In this document: positions 46,500-58,929 of the stretch, in pieces | Layout of the letters: each line of letters opens with the position of its first letter | Position numbering within the stretch: position 1 is the first letter of the stretch | Assembly: GCA_021442155.1 (NCBI GenBank) | Contig: CM038221.1 | Location: 45,455,648-45,519,647 of the forward strand | DNA: 64,000 nucleotides | Reading direction: 5' to 3' | DNA from: Cymbidium sinense | Taxonomy: Eukaryota > Streptophyta > Magnoliopsida > Asparagales > Orchidaceae | Notes under the pieces: generated by a model | Database searches by the model: none | What the model saw: the letters and a program-made list of their open reading frames with translations, nothing else | What the model was told of the DNA's origin: nothing | Position numbers and translations under genes: made by a program

Positions 46500-46718
46500 A
46501 TTCCTCCACCGGCGATATGTATTGCTGTTGTCGCTATCCTCATAGCTGTTCTCCTCCTCAGTCCTCACTATTCTCTAATATCTTTATTCTGCTTACCAAA
46601 ACAACACAATTCAACCAATCCACGCAGCTGCGTCGAAGGAGACCCTTCTCTCTTCTCCCTCCTCCTTCCCTTCCATTTCATCAGATTCCAATAAAAAACA
46701 GTTGAGCATCGACGGTTC
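46500..46718 (+). promoter_or_regulatory. Promoter / 5' leader of the host gene
   Basis: The stretch changes from AT-rich intergenic to pyrimidine-rich sequence. The CT-rich tract at about 46649-46680 (cttctctcttctccctcctcc) resembles the plant Y-patch found close to transcription starts. No convincing TATA box was seen. Confidence 0.45.
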
Positions 46719-46769
46719 ATGGGAAGAACTAATCTCGAAGCGCAGATCCGTCTCCTTCCGGAATCCAAG
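46719..46769 (+). CDS. Optional first coding exon or 5' UTR exon of the host gene
   Basis: ATG at 46719 opens a 17-codon segment (MGRTNLEAQIRLLPESK) ending at a clean donor AAG|GTAAGC. Its 90-bp intron (46770-46859) ends at TATAG. Splicing keeps frame into GCC ATG GAA, so the protein could start here (367 residues) or at 46863 (350 residues). I prefer 46863 because its context (gccATGG) is strong. Either way the exon is probably transcribed. Confidence 0.5.
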
Positions 46770-46862
46770 GTAAGCGAGCACGCACGCAACGAATCATTCA
46801 ACTCAATTACAATCCATTCCTTGTAAAATTACAATCTTTATCTACAATCCCTGGTATAGGCC

Positions 46863-48013
46863 ATGGAAGGAGAGGGATTCGATGAGTCAAACCTAAGCTC
46901 ATTTCCCAAATTGCCTCTTCCAAGCACCAGACCGAACAGCATGGTGGTTAAGGTTCGTATTTATATATATTTCAATAATTGCTCACTCCATGTTCTTTTT
47001 TTTTTCTTCCGATCAACAAGTTCTCAAATGTTTGATTTGAAACAAACCAGAAAGTATGCCCTAGAGAGTTCATCCCGCCCCACATCGTCGCGGAAGCGAT
47101 GTCAACACTTCACGGTCTTGACCTGAGGTGGTCCGGCCCGATCACTCCCACCGAGATGCAATACGTCGAACAGTATGTGCTCGCCAAGTACCCACAGTAC
47201 TCCCACGGTCTCATCGAAGAGAGCGACAAGACCGATCTTTATTCCATCTACTGCACAGACTCCAGCGACGCTAGCTCCGGCGGCCGGCGAGGTCTTCCCT
47301 CCCCAGACGATCGCCGTCGATCGCCACTCGGATCCCGTGACCCCTCCCCTTCCCCTTCCCTCGGCGGCAGCCACCCCGATCTCGACCGCACCCAACTCGA
47401 ACCCTCTCGCCTCCTCGACATCCTCACCAAAAAATCCTCCTTCCCCGGAAGCTTCATCTCCATCCCTGAGATTCAAGCCCGCAACCGTGTTTTGCAGCAC
47501 TGCGGCCTGAGCGATGAAGACTACCTTGTCCTCTTCATGCCGGGGCACAAAGACGCCATGATGCTCGTCGGCGAGAGCTACCCCTTCTTCAAATACAACT
47601 ACTACATGACGGTGATCGAAGAGGAGGTCGACTGCATTCGAGAGTTCGCCACTTACAAGGATTCAAAGGTGATTCCGGCGCCATCGGATTGGCTTGATCT
47701 CAGGATTAAGGGATCGCAACTAAGTCAATACTTCCGGAGAAAAAGCAAGTATAGCCCAAAGGGATTATTCGCTTACCCGGCTGAGGTGAAGGGAACGCGC
47801 TACTCGATGCATTGGGTCTCTGAAGCTCACCGCAACTCTTGGCACGTTTTGCTCGACGCGAGCGCCATTGAGGTTGGTCAGGACAGGCTCAGCCTTGCGC
47901 TCTATCGCCCTGATTTTGTTCTTTGCACGCTCGATAACACGCACGCTAATCCTTCCAAGATAACTTGCCTTTTGGTGAGGAGGAAGTCTTTCGATACCGG
48001 TTCTTCGCCTTAA
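46863..48013 (+). CDS. Plant MOCOS-like / PLP-dependent transferase superfamily protein, likely pseudoenzyme
   Basis: Two coding exons, 46863-46952 and 47051-48013, are joined across a 98-bp GT-AG intron (46953-47050) to give 350 residues. Residues 1-30 are MEGEGFDESNLSSFPKLPLP and on. Residues 31-60 (KKVCPREFIPPHIVAEA region) lead into the body. Residues about 101-146 form an Arg/Ser/Pro-rich linker. The rest follows the fold-type-I aminotransferase class V large domain seen in plant 'molybdenum cofactor sulfurase-like' proteins: SYPFFKYNYYMTVIEEE, then KGLFAYPAEVKGTRYSMHWV, HVLLDAS (residues 295-301, the Asp that contacts the PLP ring nitrogen in the family), and PDFVLCTLDNTHANPSKITC. In MOCOS-like enzymes the last block carries the Schiff-base Lys (pattern FYKxFG); here it reads LDNTHAN with no Lys. 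The frame is intact, splice sites are clean and GC content is high, so the gene looks functional. The biochemical role is unknown. Confidence 0.88.
46953..47050 (+). other. Intron of the host gene
   Basis: The donor AAG|GTTCGT and acceptor ACCAG|AAAGTA enclose 98 bases rich in T. Phase 0. Reading through instead would put the exon out of frame with the long downstream ORF, so the intron is required. Confidence 0.85.
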
Positions 48014-48204
48014 TTAGGAGCTACTTTGCCTGAAACTGCGCGCATGGGAACCTTTTCAGTTGCTTCATGTGTGTAATTGGGTTTTTTTTCATTCTGCAAG
48101 CAAATTAATGAGAAACTTGTTTGGTATATAGTGTTTAGAACTCTTTATTAGTAATTGGCAGTTTATTTAATTTCAGTTTAGGTTGTTAGGAATTGCTGTT
48201 TCAA

Positions 48205-48210
48205 AATAAA
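48205..48210 (+). terminator. Polyadenylation signal AATAAA
   Basis: AATAAA lies 192 bases after the stop codon, in T-rich sequence that fits a plant 3' UTR end. Confidence 0.55.
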
Positions 48211-48477
48211 AGTGATTCTTATATAGTTTCGGTATAGTGAATCTCGTAATATGAATTTAGCAGGCAATTGGAGAGAATCTGAGTCTTATTTGTGTGTAAT
48301 CTGTAGGAAGCGTAACTGAATATTCATATGAAGAGTTTTGGAGTAGAATATTTTGATGAAAAACTGTTGAAAGTAAGGATTTATTTGGAGAGAGATTATT
48401 ACATGGGGAGTCAAGAAGTAGAGTTATATTTGAATTTTACTAATGTACATATATTTTGTATACTATTTTTTTTTTCA

Positions 48478-48680
48478 TAAGGTTTAAGAAGTATTCTAAA
48501 TACTTTTAACACCAATACACAATATGTGTATAGTGATATTTTAAGCCCAATTAAAACAATAAAAAAATAGCTTAGAAATTAGGTATTTAAACTCTCTTTT
48601 TTATTTTTTTATTGTGCTCAAAATACTTATGTACAGGCACTATATACTGATGTTAAAAGTGTTTAAAATACCCTATAAAT
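48478..48680. mobile_element. Foldback MITE downstream of the host gene
   Basis: Left arm 'gtattctaaatacttttaac' and right arm, in reverse, 'gtattttaaacacttttaac' continue through matching 'aatacacaatatgtgtatagtg..tattttaagc' style sequence to a centre near 48580. The two arms of about 95 bp would fold into one long hairpin with few mismatches. No coding capacity. Confidence 0.7.
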
Positions 48681-50232
48681 TTTAAAACAAAGAAAAACTT
48701 ATACCTGTGTGTACAGCACCTAATAATTGCATAGCTCTGCGATTCCACACATAATAATTTTTCATGTTTGGGACAGCTATTGCTGTCTGAAAAAATAGTG
48801 ATCAGTAACAACTGTCCAAAATTTTGTTGTGGGTATTATAAATTTTTGTTATTAAAATAGTCGGATCATTGAACTTCAAGCTATTAGTTTAAAAATACAA
48901 TTTTCTCACCACATTTTTGTCAAGATGATGCCAAAACTCAATTTCTCAAATGCCATCTGAAAATTGCATCGCAGGCAGAAAGTTGCTCCAAACATAGACT
49001 AAGTTTTAAAATGTTTATATCTATTTTGAAATGAATGTAATAGTAACTATTTATGTATTATATTCAAATCAACATTTAATTTAGAATATTATGTTTTAAT
49101 TTTTCTTTCAATAGCTAGCCAGTTAAGCTAAATTTTTGACAAAGAATAATATGCTTTTTTTTTTTTTTTTTGTTCTGTGATTAGTGTACTTGTACAATTT
49201 TTGATTAGATCAAATCAGCAAAGGTGAAGACATCAATGCCTGATCTGCACATAAAGGAACACTTTCACAACATAGGTAGTTAATATACTTTAATTTAGGT
49301 ATTATGGTATATGGATAGCTTAATTTACATGGAGAGAGCAAGTCGACATCTTGCATTTTCTCAAAAGGGTTAAAACAATTTGACATTTCTTAAGAAATTG
49401 TAAAACAAACTTTTTTTATCTTACGAAAAATAATAATGAGTTTGAGTGTTACTTTCTGATTAAAATTTGAATTTTGCCTTTTATATATAATGTATTCCAG
49501 TTTTTATAAAATATCATGTTTTTAAGATGATTTTAAGTTTGAGTTTTTCAGTTCAGTTCAGTGGCTTTAGTTATGTTCGGATAAAATTAATCTAAGATTA
49601 AGTAATATTTTCGATTTCAATTAATTTTAGAATTTTTTTGGCCACATAGAATTTTGAATAAAAATTTACTGAAATTTTAAAGTAGTTATAATATTTCGGC
49701 TAGAATTTTATTAATAAAATCCCATTAAATTTCGTAAGCATTGTAAGTTGAATCCCAATTAGATAATTTTATTAAACTTATCTTTGAAATATATTTTTTG
49801 TATTATTTTATTATAAAATATTAACTGAAATCACAATTGCAGCTGAACTCTCTGACGAAACAAATTGTAACCTTAGTTTTGAGTGTTTGCGCACTTTTTT
49901 TCAAGAAAGTAAAATGCTGAAATATAAATTTAATGTGGGCATGACTAGATCTTACTGCAGATGTTATCCTTTTTTTAAGGAAAAATAAAAAAATGAGTTA
50001 CGAAGAATGTTATTTTAATTCCGTGAAACAGAAAAATGATAATCTGCTTTAATTACTAAGCCACTATTACTTTCAAAATGACACATTTTTAAAGTAACTA
50101 TTAGTGTATAACTCATACTTTTTTTTAATATTTGAATAAATTTAATCTTAAATTTATATGCATATTGTGTAGAACTCAATTCAATACCTCTTCATTAAAA
50201 AAAAAATTTAATATCTGGACTATTAGACTTAT
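48681..50232. other. Intergenic, no recognisable gene
   Basis: AT-rich with T-runs (for example 49155-49171). No domain or structured repeat was recognised. Confidence 0.5.
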
Positions 50233-51122
50233 TGTGTGCAGGAAGATTTGAGTCGGTAGAGTAAGAGAATTCGATGTCTTAGCGTTGTATGAAGGTTACA
50301 TCTGTAAAGAGTTTGAAAAGTGAAATTTTCGTGAAAAAACTCAGGAAAAATCATGGTTTTAGCTTAAATAATTCTCTATATCAATATTTATTATATTTAT
50401 TATCACTGAAAGTTGGAGAATGATATTTACAAAGTATATTTTCGAAAGTTTCATTGCATCAACGAAAAAGCAGCTTGAGGTAGTCAACGATTGGCAACAA
50501 TCAGTGATGATTAGGAGATTCAATGGTAAAATGATTGAGATATGGTCGTCGCGAAGCGATGTCGGAGGTGGCGGTCAATAAGTGGTCGATTCGGTGGATG
50601 GCGGTAGCGCATTGCTTAGCGAAGCATGGTGATCAGATGATGGTTTTGTGGTCCAATTATCTTTAGGATTCTTGAGAGCTTCTTTCCAATTGAACTTTTA
50701 TATCAGAATGAGGGTTATTTATATATTATGGGAGTGTCATTTATAAATATATGTAAATCCATCAATCGGTGACCAATGATCCTTGATCATGATGTATTTT
50801 TACTTGAATACTCAAATAAAGTCATAATTAAGATCTAAAGCTTGGTTCTTCAACATTGATTTGGAAATATTCATATTTGAAAATTTGACTGGATCGATGA
50901 TATTCTAAAATTTTTATTATATTTTAAGTGCTTGATCTAGACTAGTTTGCATTCATGATCAAATTGCTTTTGATCTAATCGAGGTATTTTAAATCAACTT
51001 TATGATGATCAAAAGAGAGTTTAAAATATTAAAATTTTGATTCTAAGTGATATTCAATAATATATATAATGATTCGTGATGTACTAGGAGATTTTCTAAT
51101 GACATATCAAGACTAAGATATG
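50233..51122 (-). mobile_element. LTR relic of element C family, interrupted by element B
   Basis: It aligns with 35124-36100 in the same orientation: 'ggtagagtaag', 'ggaaaaatcatg', the GGTGGCGGT-type segment, 'agaatgagg.tattta' and 'gatgtattttt.cttgaata.tcaaat' blocks occur in order. Similarity is broken at 51123 by the start of LTR B, so the family C LTR was already in place when B inserted. Confidence 0.6.
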
Positions 51123-54100
51123 TGTTGACTCTCATCCACTCAAATTAAAAGCCCTCGGCTTCGTCTCTAGGAACTACAAGGACACGCACACGAGCCTTCT
51201 CCCTTCGGTCTCCCTACTCTTGCTCGGTTCATTTCTCTCAACCGAAGGCACGCAAACCTGCTTCCTTTCCATTCGAACTCCTCCCAACCGCAACCGCTCC
51301 CACTCTTCATCTCTGCCAAAACCGCACCCATTCGCTCGGCTTCTCCGATTCGAATTCCTCCCAACCGCACAACAACCACAAGGAACCGAAGCCTTCCCCA
51401 TCTCGTTTGCTCAAAAATCACAAGAAATCGTAAGCTCTTGATCGCTTCCCTCTCCCAATTTCTCTGGATCTGAACGCAAGCAAGAAATTGCAAGGCCACT
51501 ATCTTTTCATTCATTTGATTTCCCTCAACTCAAGCTTCTCCTTTCCTATCGACCGAGCGAATTTCATCCCTTCATCCGCATGCGAAGATCGGGCTCCAAG
51601 CACACACAGCAGCCGGTTCTTCCATTCCCTCGATTCGTCCTCCAAAAACCACAGGTTCTTTATCTTAAGAGCCCTGGGTTCGACACAATTTCCACTAGCC
51701 ATTTTCACTCTCATTCCCCCTCAACTACATTCAAGCCGCAAGCCCTCGTCCTCATTTCATAAGTTTCCATAGCATCCGCCTTTACTCCATTGAGGAATCG
51801 TAACCTATTCCCTTCCTTCCTCTCGGCATACCCCTCCCCGATTCCCCCTCCATTCGAACATACAGTCGAATGAATTCCTCTCTCCTATCTCTCTTGGTTT
51901 TCTTCTACAGCTGCCAAGAAAACCCACTTTCCTTCACACGCCATTGCTTCTTTGTATTTCGTCAATCCGCCTACCAACATGATTGAGTAAATCCGATTTT
52001 AACTTGCAAAAGTGGCATTTATGGCATTACAAAAGCATCGGGGTCCAAAAATTAGATTTAAGTTAAATCCAGCTTAAATCCTGCTCAAATCCTGCAGCCA
52101 AACAATCTTTCTTTCCCCCGTTTTGCATCATTTTCCTCCTCTCCTTCTCTACACATCAAACACTTTTCAAACCATCTTCCCCTCCATTCAAATTGCTAGC
52201 AAACACACTTTCGAAGCCGTAATCAATTCCTTTGCTCTCCTCCAAAACAGAAAACATAGTTTCAGGCTGTAATTTGAGAAGATAGGATGTCAAGATGTGT
52301 ATATATGTGTGTGGAAATTATGAATGTATATGCTTATCTAGTTTGAGGCCATTGTCGATGGATGTAGCGAGAAAATGTGTATCGCAACCATTCACATTTC
52401 ATAAAGGCTATCAACCAAAATGTTAGATTTTCTCACATGTCAATCTTTTGAAATTTTAACACTTTGGTTAGAAAAAAAAGAGAATATATATATATTGTAT
52501 TGCTTCTTTTTGTAGATTTGACTAGCCTTCATATGTTGAAAAAAAAGTGGTGTCATTAATCTGCTTTGCTCAATAGAGCATAAAAATAAATACTCGTCTG
52601 ACTCGCATGTGGGGATGGCGTCGAAAATTCTTAAATTTTGGGGAAATAAAAGATTAACGTTAAGTTAAATATAAAATATAAGTCTAAATAAATAAATTAA
52701 TTAAAATTAAATGTAAATGAACTTGAAATGAATTTGACATAAATTGAAAGGTTATGAAATAAAATTTGAACTCAAAATAAATCGATTTGATTGTAACTTA
52801 CGACTCAAACTTATAAATTAAATGACATCAAATTAGATTAGAATTTCAAGCAAATAACCTTTATAAGATTCAAATCTAAACTTAAAGATTCTAGATGATC
52901 TTTCTGAACATAAATCATTTGAATGTATGATTGGATTATGGAAAGCTTGTAATATGATTGAAGTATTGCTTTCAAATGTAAAATTCAAAAGAGATTGGTA
53001 GATGATTTCAATAGAAATCAATTGAATATGAAAACTCAATTTCAAGCAAGGATTTAATAGAAATAACTTGCAAATAAATTTGCATTAAGTTTTACAAATT
53101 GGTTTGCAAATAAATGTTTGATTATATGGCTTATTAGCAAATGTGAATAATCAAATCAGTTTGTAATTCATTGAACGAATTGAGAAGAAAAAAAAAAATT
53201 TGTAATATATTTGGACATATATCCATGAATACAAATATAATTCTTCATTAAAATTGTAGTGACTTGATAAATGAAGAATCAAATGAAAGTGATTTTTGTG
53301 TAAATTTAAATGCAAAAAAATCAAATACAAAAATAAAAGCTTAAACACCAATTAAATCAAACAAGCAAAGCGTTAATTAAAAAATTCTTAAATACACCTA
53401 ATCACCATATCAATGCTTAAAATTCAAGATGTTTGTGTGAGTTGCTTCGATTTAGTCTTAGGATTGGGTGCGGTTAACAAAACTAAAATCTATTATAAGA
53501 TTTTCAATTTAGTAAAATATCAATTTTCTCGTGATCTTAGATCGATTAAATATTGGCGAGTTGACAAGATAAAGTTCTAAATATATTAATTCAAGTACTT
53601 CTATGATGGTTGTGTTGAATAGTTATTTCAACCATAGGGGATACTTCCATCAAAATGTGATTCTAATTTCAAATCAAATTAACTCAAATAGAGTGTCAAT
53701 CTAAAAAATTATGTAAATGAAATTCAATCATTAAAAGCTTAAAACAAAATCCAATCTATTCACCTTCCGTAATTGTTTGTCGAATGTGACAAATTAAAAA
53801 AACTCTAGCTCACAAAAGAGCCAAATCAAATCAAGTGTTCTACTATGCTCACTCTCAATCAATCTCTTGCCAATAAGGATGTGACCCGTGTCCTCTGACT
53901 GCGTGGCTTGGCCATTAGGCTCTATAAATGATGTAGTTATGATTATAGTCCTTTGATCAGGTAGCTTTGCCAGTAAGGCTCCATTATATTACGATCATGA
54001 CCGTAGCCCGTATGCTCCCCAATGGCTCGGCCCTTTGAGTTGTGAATTATAAGGTATACTTGAGAGGGAAAATGGTCCTCTATCGGTTAAGGTAGACTTA

Positions 54101-54605
54101 AGATTATCTCTTGACAAACATCACCCCGTCTACAAGAATTTCTTGGATGACGTGTGTTGTGATGATAAGGATCCTTTCGGTTGGTGTTACCTCCTCACGA
54201 CTAAGTAGACTAGGGATCATGATTGCTCGGGATGATGGAACCATGAGATCTAGATCGGGCACGTCATCATTCCCTCAACCATCTGCTTTAAGCTAAAATG
54301 ATGAACTTTATAAATCTAAAATCTAAATTTTAAACTTCACATGCTGCTACTATATGCCATGCATTTACCAATCTAACGACTAGCCTTAATTGAAAGTTCT
54401 CTCTCACTTATTGAGATGGGTAATTAACTATAGGGCTTGCTTTATAGAAACCTAAAGATCTAATGTCCTCACCAAATGAGGATGAAATCTCTGGGTAGTG
54501 TCTTATCTACTATTTCATCTGCCTTCTGAAAATTACAACGACACTTAAGTCACACTCTCTTAAATTCAATTTGTCGAGAGGTCGGTGTCGAATTTTTGGA
54601 GAGCA
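51123..54605 (+). mobile_element. Element B 5' LTR
   Basis: It starts TGTTGACTC at 51123, as in element A, and ends GAGAGCA at 54605, just before a primer binding site. Length 3483 bp. The first 600 bp are pyrimidine-rich like the sense-strand start of LTR A. The last kilobase (from about 53600, 'ggggatacttccatcaaaatgtg') aligns with LTR A, and the last 500 bp also with LTR D. The middle part differs. Short open frames around 51167-51772 reflect the CT bias. Confidence 0.85.
52299..52308 (+). promoter_or_regulatory. TATA-like motif of LTR B
   Basis: GTATATATGT matches the motif in both element A LTRs in position order and orientation. Confidence 0.45.
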
Positions 54606-54613
54606 CAGATTTA

Positions 54614-54632
54614 TGATGACTCCACTGGGGAC
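54614..54632 (+). promoter_or_regulatory. Primer binding site of element B
   Basis: TGATGACTCCACTGGGGAC follows the LTR end by eight bases. Its reverse complement resembles a tRNA 3' end (…GTGGAGTC.CCA, with mismatches in the final bases). GACTCC.CTGGGGA sites of this kind are familiar at the 5' junction of plant Tat/Ogre-type gypsy elements. The exact tRNA cannot be named without a tRNA search. Confidence 0.65.
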
Positions 54633-54949
54633 AGGATTCTCTTTCCATCTTTGATTAGTCATATATATGCTATATTAGCAATAAAATTTTTGAAAATTCA
54701 AAACAAAAATGGTGATTTAATTGTGTAATAAATTCTAATTACTAATGTATGAGACTCTACGTCAAATTAATTATTTTGTAAAGTACATTTTTATTACGTT
54801 ATTATTTTGTTCTATAGTACCTCTGCATTTTGAAAGTATGGGGTGAAATAATAATTACTAATCCCCATCTTTTGCTTTTATAGAATGAATCTACAGAGCA
54901 CTCCTTCCTTCCTTTGTGGTGCTAACATCTATCAATCACATCATAGAGA

Positions 54950-55290
54950 GGTTGGCTACCATTCTATTTGGTAGCTTGAATTTCTCAGCTATCGTAGCTG
55001 CAACTCTTGAAGTACCCACCCATAGTACACTCGTCTGAGGCTATACTTGAAGGCCTCAAGTTATTGAAGCTCTTATTAGCCATGCTCATCAACCAGTTCA
55101 GTAGCCAACCACTATTAAGGAGTTCTCCCGACAAAGAACTTCAGTTTTTAAAAGGCTAGGTCAATCTGAAGCCCCCCATGATGAAAAGAATCGTCAGTGG
55201 GCAAACTGTGTCTTTAATGCCTCATGGTACAATTACTTCACCGATTGAACCTTTTGTACCTGTAAAGCATGATCATGAAGCTTCCTCGTG
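54950..55290 (+). pseudogene. Element B leader ORF relic
   Basis: Translation gives TLEVPTHSTLV and KEFSRQRTSVF, matching the leader ORF of element A (24014-24331). Several stops. Confidence 0.55.
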
Positions 55291-56380
55291 AGGAAGAAAA
55301 TTAACCAGAGAGTAGAGAAAAAGAAGAAATGTTGAGCTGATGGCTTAGCAGATCCCATTTAAATGACTGTGAACAATGCACATGTATTCCTAATAACTTT
55401 GACAATCTAAAGTGGGTAAAAAGGAATAGCTCTACTGGTAAAGTAAAGCAGTCCTTCTAGAACCAACAACGTCAAGCTCCACCACCATAGAGGAGACAAC
55501 CTGAAATACTGTCTAGCAGAATACATAAAGTTCTCAAAGTAGCCAAGAACAGAGGCTTAATGATAAGAAGATTTCAGAGGCCTATGGTAATTGAAAATAT
55601 TGAAGCTCCACCAATGAGGTTGCCATCTCTTATGGTAACCAGTCATCGAGCCAAGTATGCTTTGCATGGTGAGCATCGGGACATGACACTCGGACTGCGT
55701 GTTCAAGAATCTGCTGTTGAAAGGTCCCAATGAAAGGATAAGAGGTATGACATCTGATACATATACTCAAAATCATCAAAATAACCTTCAGTGGATACCC
55801 AAAAGAAGGGATATCAGCGATGAAAGACATGATGGTCGACACTGGAGAATTCTAGGATCCTATCGCCGTCGATTCACCCCTGAGAAGGTTGACTTGATGG
55901 TCCTTTAATGGAAGAAGTATTTGTTCCTTATACTAAACTAGAGATCCACTGAAAACATCAATCAAAAATTCATGTGCAAAAAGAATGCAATGAAGAGGAC
56001 ACTATGGCAGTGGAAGTCATCTATATGGTCAGAGATATATATGAACTTCCGCTCAGCACCATCAACATCAACATAAATCTAGGGAGCCTGAACCTGATTT
56101 CGACATTATGAAGAAGAGTCTTCACCGAAGCAAGTAGAAGATAGATCTTCAATCTCTACTGAATATGAAGAAGAAGAAGATCGAAATGAGAAAGGGATCA
56201 TGGGTGTTGAAGAATTTATATGTTGAACGAGAAATGATCTCACGGTACATGCTTTTATAATCGCATCGTCGATTCATTAAGCAATAACTATCCCCTGCAC
56301 AAGGAGAAGGGATCAAGTTCTTCCCAGATGAGCAAGGGCGAGAATAACAATAAGGAATAGAGAAAGAAGAATAGCCTATA

Positions 56381-57946
56381 TTGATTGATACTGTGGCGCT
56401 AGGTAGAGAGCAAAGAGAAATGCAACATCAAATAGAGGTCAAAAATAAAGAGATTGCACAGCTTGGTACTAAGATGAATGATATGATGGTGCAAATGAAT
56501 ATCATGATGGAGATGTTACAGAAAAATATCATATCAACTGTAGCATCTGCTTCATCTGCTAATCAATAGGTATCTAATAATACAACTTCTATACCACCAG
56601 TCACTCTAATACCTCAAGCTCATATAGTACATGCTACACCTGAAGTGAGGGTTGGAGTTAACCAACTATCTCTTCAGCCGATAATTCAAAATATGGCTAG
56701 CACACCTAGAACGGTAACAACTGCTCAGCTAGAAATAATAATTAATGAAAAGATAAAAATAGTCATAGCTTTAGAGCAAGCTAAAAAGTTGATGAGTAAG
56801 GGTCGCCCTTACCTAGCCAAATATGATCAAGTGTCGTACTTGAAAGGTTACTCAGTGCCAAAATTTAATACTTTTAGTGGGTTTGGTAACCCAAAATAAC
56901 ATCTAGCTCAATTTATGGCTACTTGTGGTAACACAGGAGGGAATGATGCTACTTTTCATCATTGCTTGACCTTGCTTTGAGTGGTACGTATCAAATGATT
57001 TGGTTAAAATCTTTGTCGAATTAGAGACAATATTCATGAAGAGATTTTTCAGTGTAACCGATAAAATAACAATCACTGATCTTGCCTTGTTGAAAAGGAG
57101 AAAAGATGAGTCAATGATAAAATTCATAAGTCGTTGGCGTAACCTAAGCATGAAATGTGAGCAACAATTGGAAGAAGAACATGCGATCCAATTGCTAATG
57201 GGTATTATGGATGACAAAATGACACCATTTCTATATATGACATCGATTACAATATTTCAGGACTTGCTCAATAGGGTGGCTAAATTTGAAAAGCTGAATC
57301 ACCCTAAGGCTGAAATCTATGCAGATAATGTAAAGAGAAACAAACCTTTAGAATCAAGAAGAAATGAAACTCATGCTGCTTCCTATAGCTCAAATGGTGA
57401 AAAATGGGTGATATATAATATGGATAAAGGAAAACATCAATGTACAATAATTATAAAGGAAATAAGCTTGTCTATTCTAATCCACAGACAAAATTGGTAT
57501 TATGAGGCAATGATAGACCTCAGACTTTTCCAAGTGATGAGGAACATCCAAAATAACCAACAAGAGATGATGAGCGAATGCAGTCATCTCTTAAGGAAAA
57601 GATGAATAAAGATTATTCCTTTAGAAGAGACAGTGTTACCAAATTATTTCAGCAAACAGTCAAAGCTGGCCTACAATTATCAGAAATTAAAAGGCATGAA
57701 GAAGTTGATCAAGTTAGTAATCTAAATTACTATTTCTATCATCGGATGATCAGTCATCCTATTAAAGATTGTTATGTATTCAAGGATTGGCTAGAAAGAA
57801 AGTATCGACGAGGTGAATTTACATTATCCAATAGTATTCTAGTCAATCCAAAAAGAGAGTCTATAAGGATGATTACGTCCTCTTCTGTATCATCCATTAA
57901 AGATAAAAAAGGGAGAAATCAGCTCAAACTGAAGAATGGAAAATAG
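56381..57946 (+). pseudogene. Element B gag relic
   Basis: It begins with a coiled-coil-like segment (EQREMQHQIEVKNKEIAQLGTK region, 56381-56569), then KFNTFSGFGNPK (56645-56899). The capsid core FVELETIFMKRFF and LSMKCEQQLEEEHAIQLL (57000-57605) follows, then HPIKDCYVFKDWLERKYRRG (57578-57946). Block order equals element A. Three frame changes separate the parts. Confidence 0.85.
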
Positions 57947-58322
57947 TAATCTCTAAAAAAATCTTGAAAATACTGAAGAAGCTAAAGGACGTCCCTAGTG
58001 TTAAGTGGAAATCACCACTTGAACTTCTATTAGACTTAAGAGAGATGTCTAAACTAAGTATTTGGGCTTCTTAACAGCATTCTAATAAGGTTACTTCGTC
58101 ACAGCATGAGGAGCAATCTACTAAATGCAGGCTTCATAAATCAAAGAAGTCGGTTAAGAAAAAGAAGATCAAGAAGAGAACTTCAACTCAAAAAATCATT
58201 AACAATTCAGAAGAGTGTCACCAAATGGCAATACAACCATTTAGGTTTGTAGACTTTATGCTTAAACTTTGCATTATCAAATCGGATGAAGAAGATAATG
58301 GTGAATCTTATCTAATAGAGAC

Positions 58323-58845
58323 ATGCTGAATCATCTATGTGATGTCAAAATTCTTCACATCAGTTACTCAAAAATGAAGGTCGGTGACTCAACCAACCCA
58401 TCAAAATTCTTATCAAGAAAGCAAGAAGAGTCTGAGGAGTTAACGTCTGAATTTTATTTAATGACTCAACAATACAATAGCAGTTCAGTTGAAGATCTAT
58501 ATTTTTTCGATGGAGAAGAGTCAGATTCATCGATATCATTGCATATAAAACATATGAAATTGAAAAGTGAGTTTAACCCTTGGCCAATCCAGAATAAGTG
58601 GGAAGAAATTACATCTTGAGAATAGCAAGATAAGAAAAGTGATTCAAGTTCAGTTGAAAAGTGATAATGTCTTACCACCTTCATCAAAGAGGGAAAATAC
58701 AAATAAGGACAAAAGAAAACAAATTGAAGTCAATGAAGATATCATTCTCAAAAATCCTAGAATGAAGCTTAAATCAAGCGAAAAGATAGATTATAATATT
58801 CTATCATATCTGAGAAAGATCCTGCTTGTATACAGGCTCTCTTAA
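58323..58845 (+). pseudogene. Element B gag-protease linker
   Basis: KVIQVQLKSDNVLPPSS and VNEDIILKNPRMKLKSSEKIDYNIL match 20235-20561 of element A. Charged linker, no catalytic motif. Confidence 0.6.
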
Positions 58846-58929
58846 TGTCAAAAGACCTCCGAGAAACTTTGATACAAACTCTCAAAGATCCGGAGAGTTA
58901 TGAAGCTTACTTTGCTAAAAAAACTGCAT

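Noticed and set aside
47102..47548. 148-codon minus-strand frame and other frames overlapping the host gene
   Set aside because: They are antisense or shifted shadows of the GC-rich exon at 47051-48013, whose sense frame matches a known protein family.
51220..51772. Several overlapping short frames on both strands near 51.2-51.8 kb
   Set aside because: This is the CT-rich start of LTR B. Frames overlap on both strands, as expected from base bias, and none has a domain.
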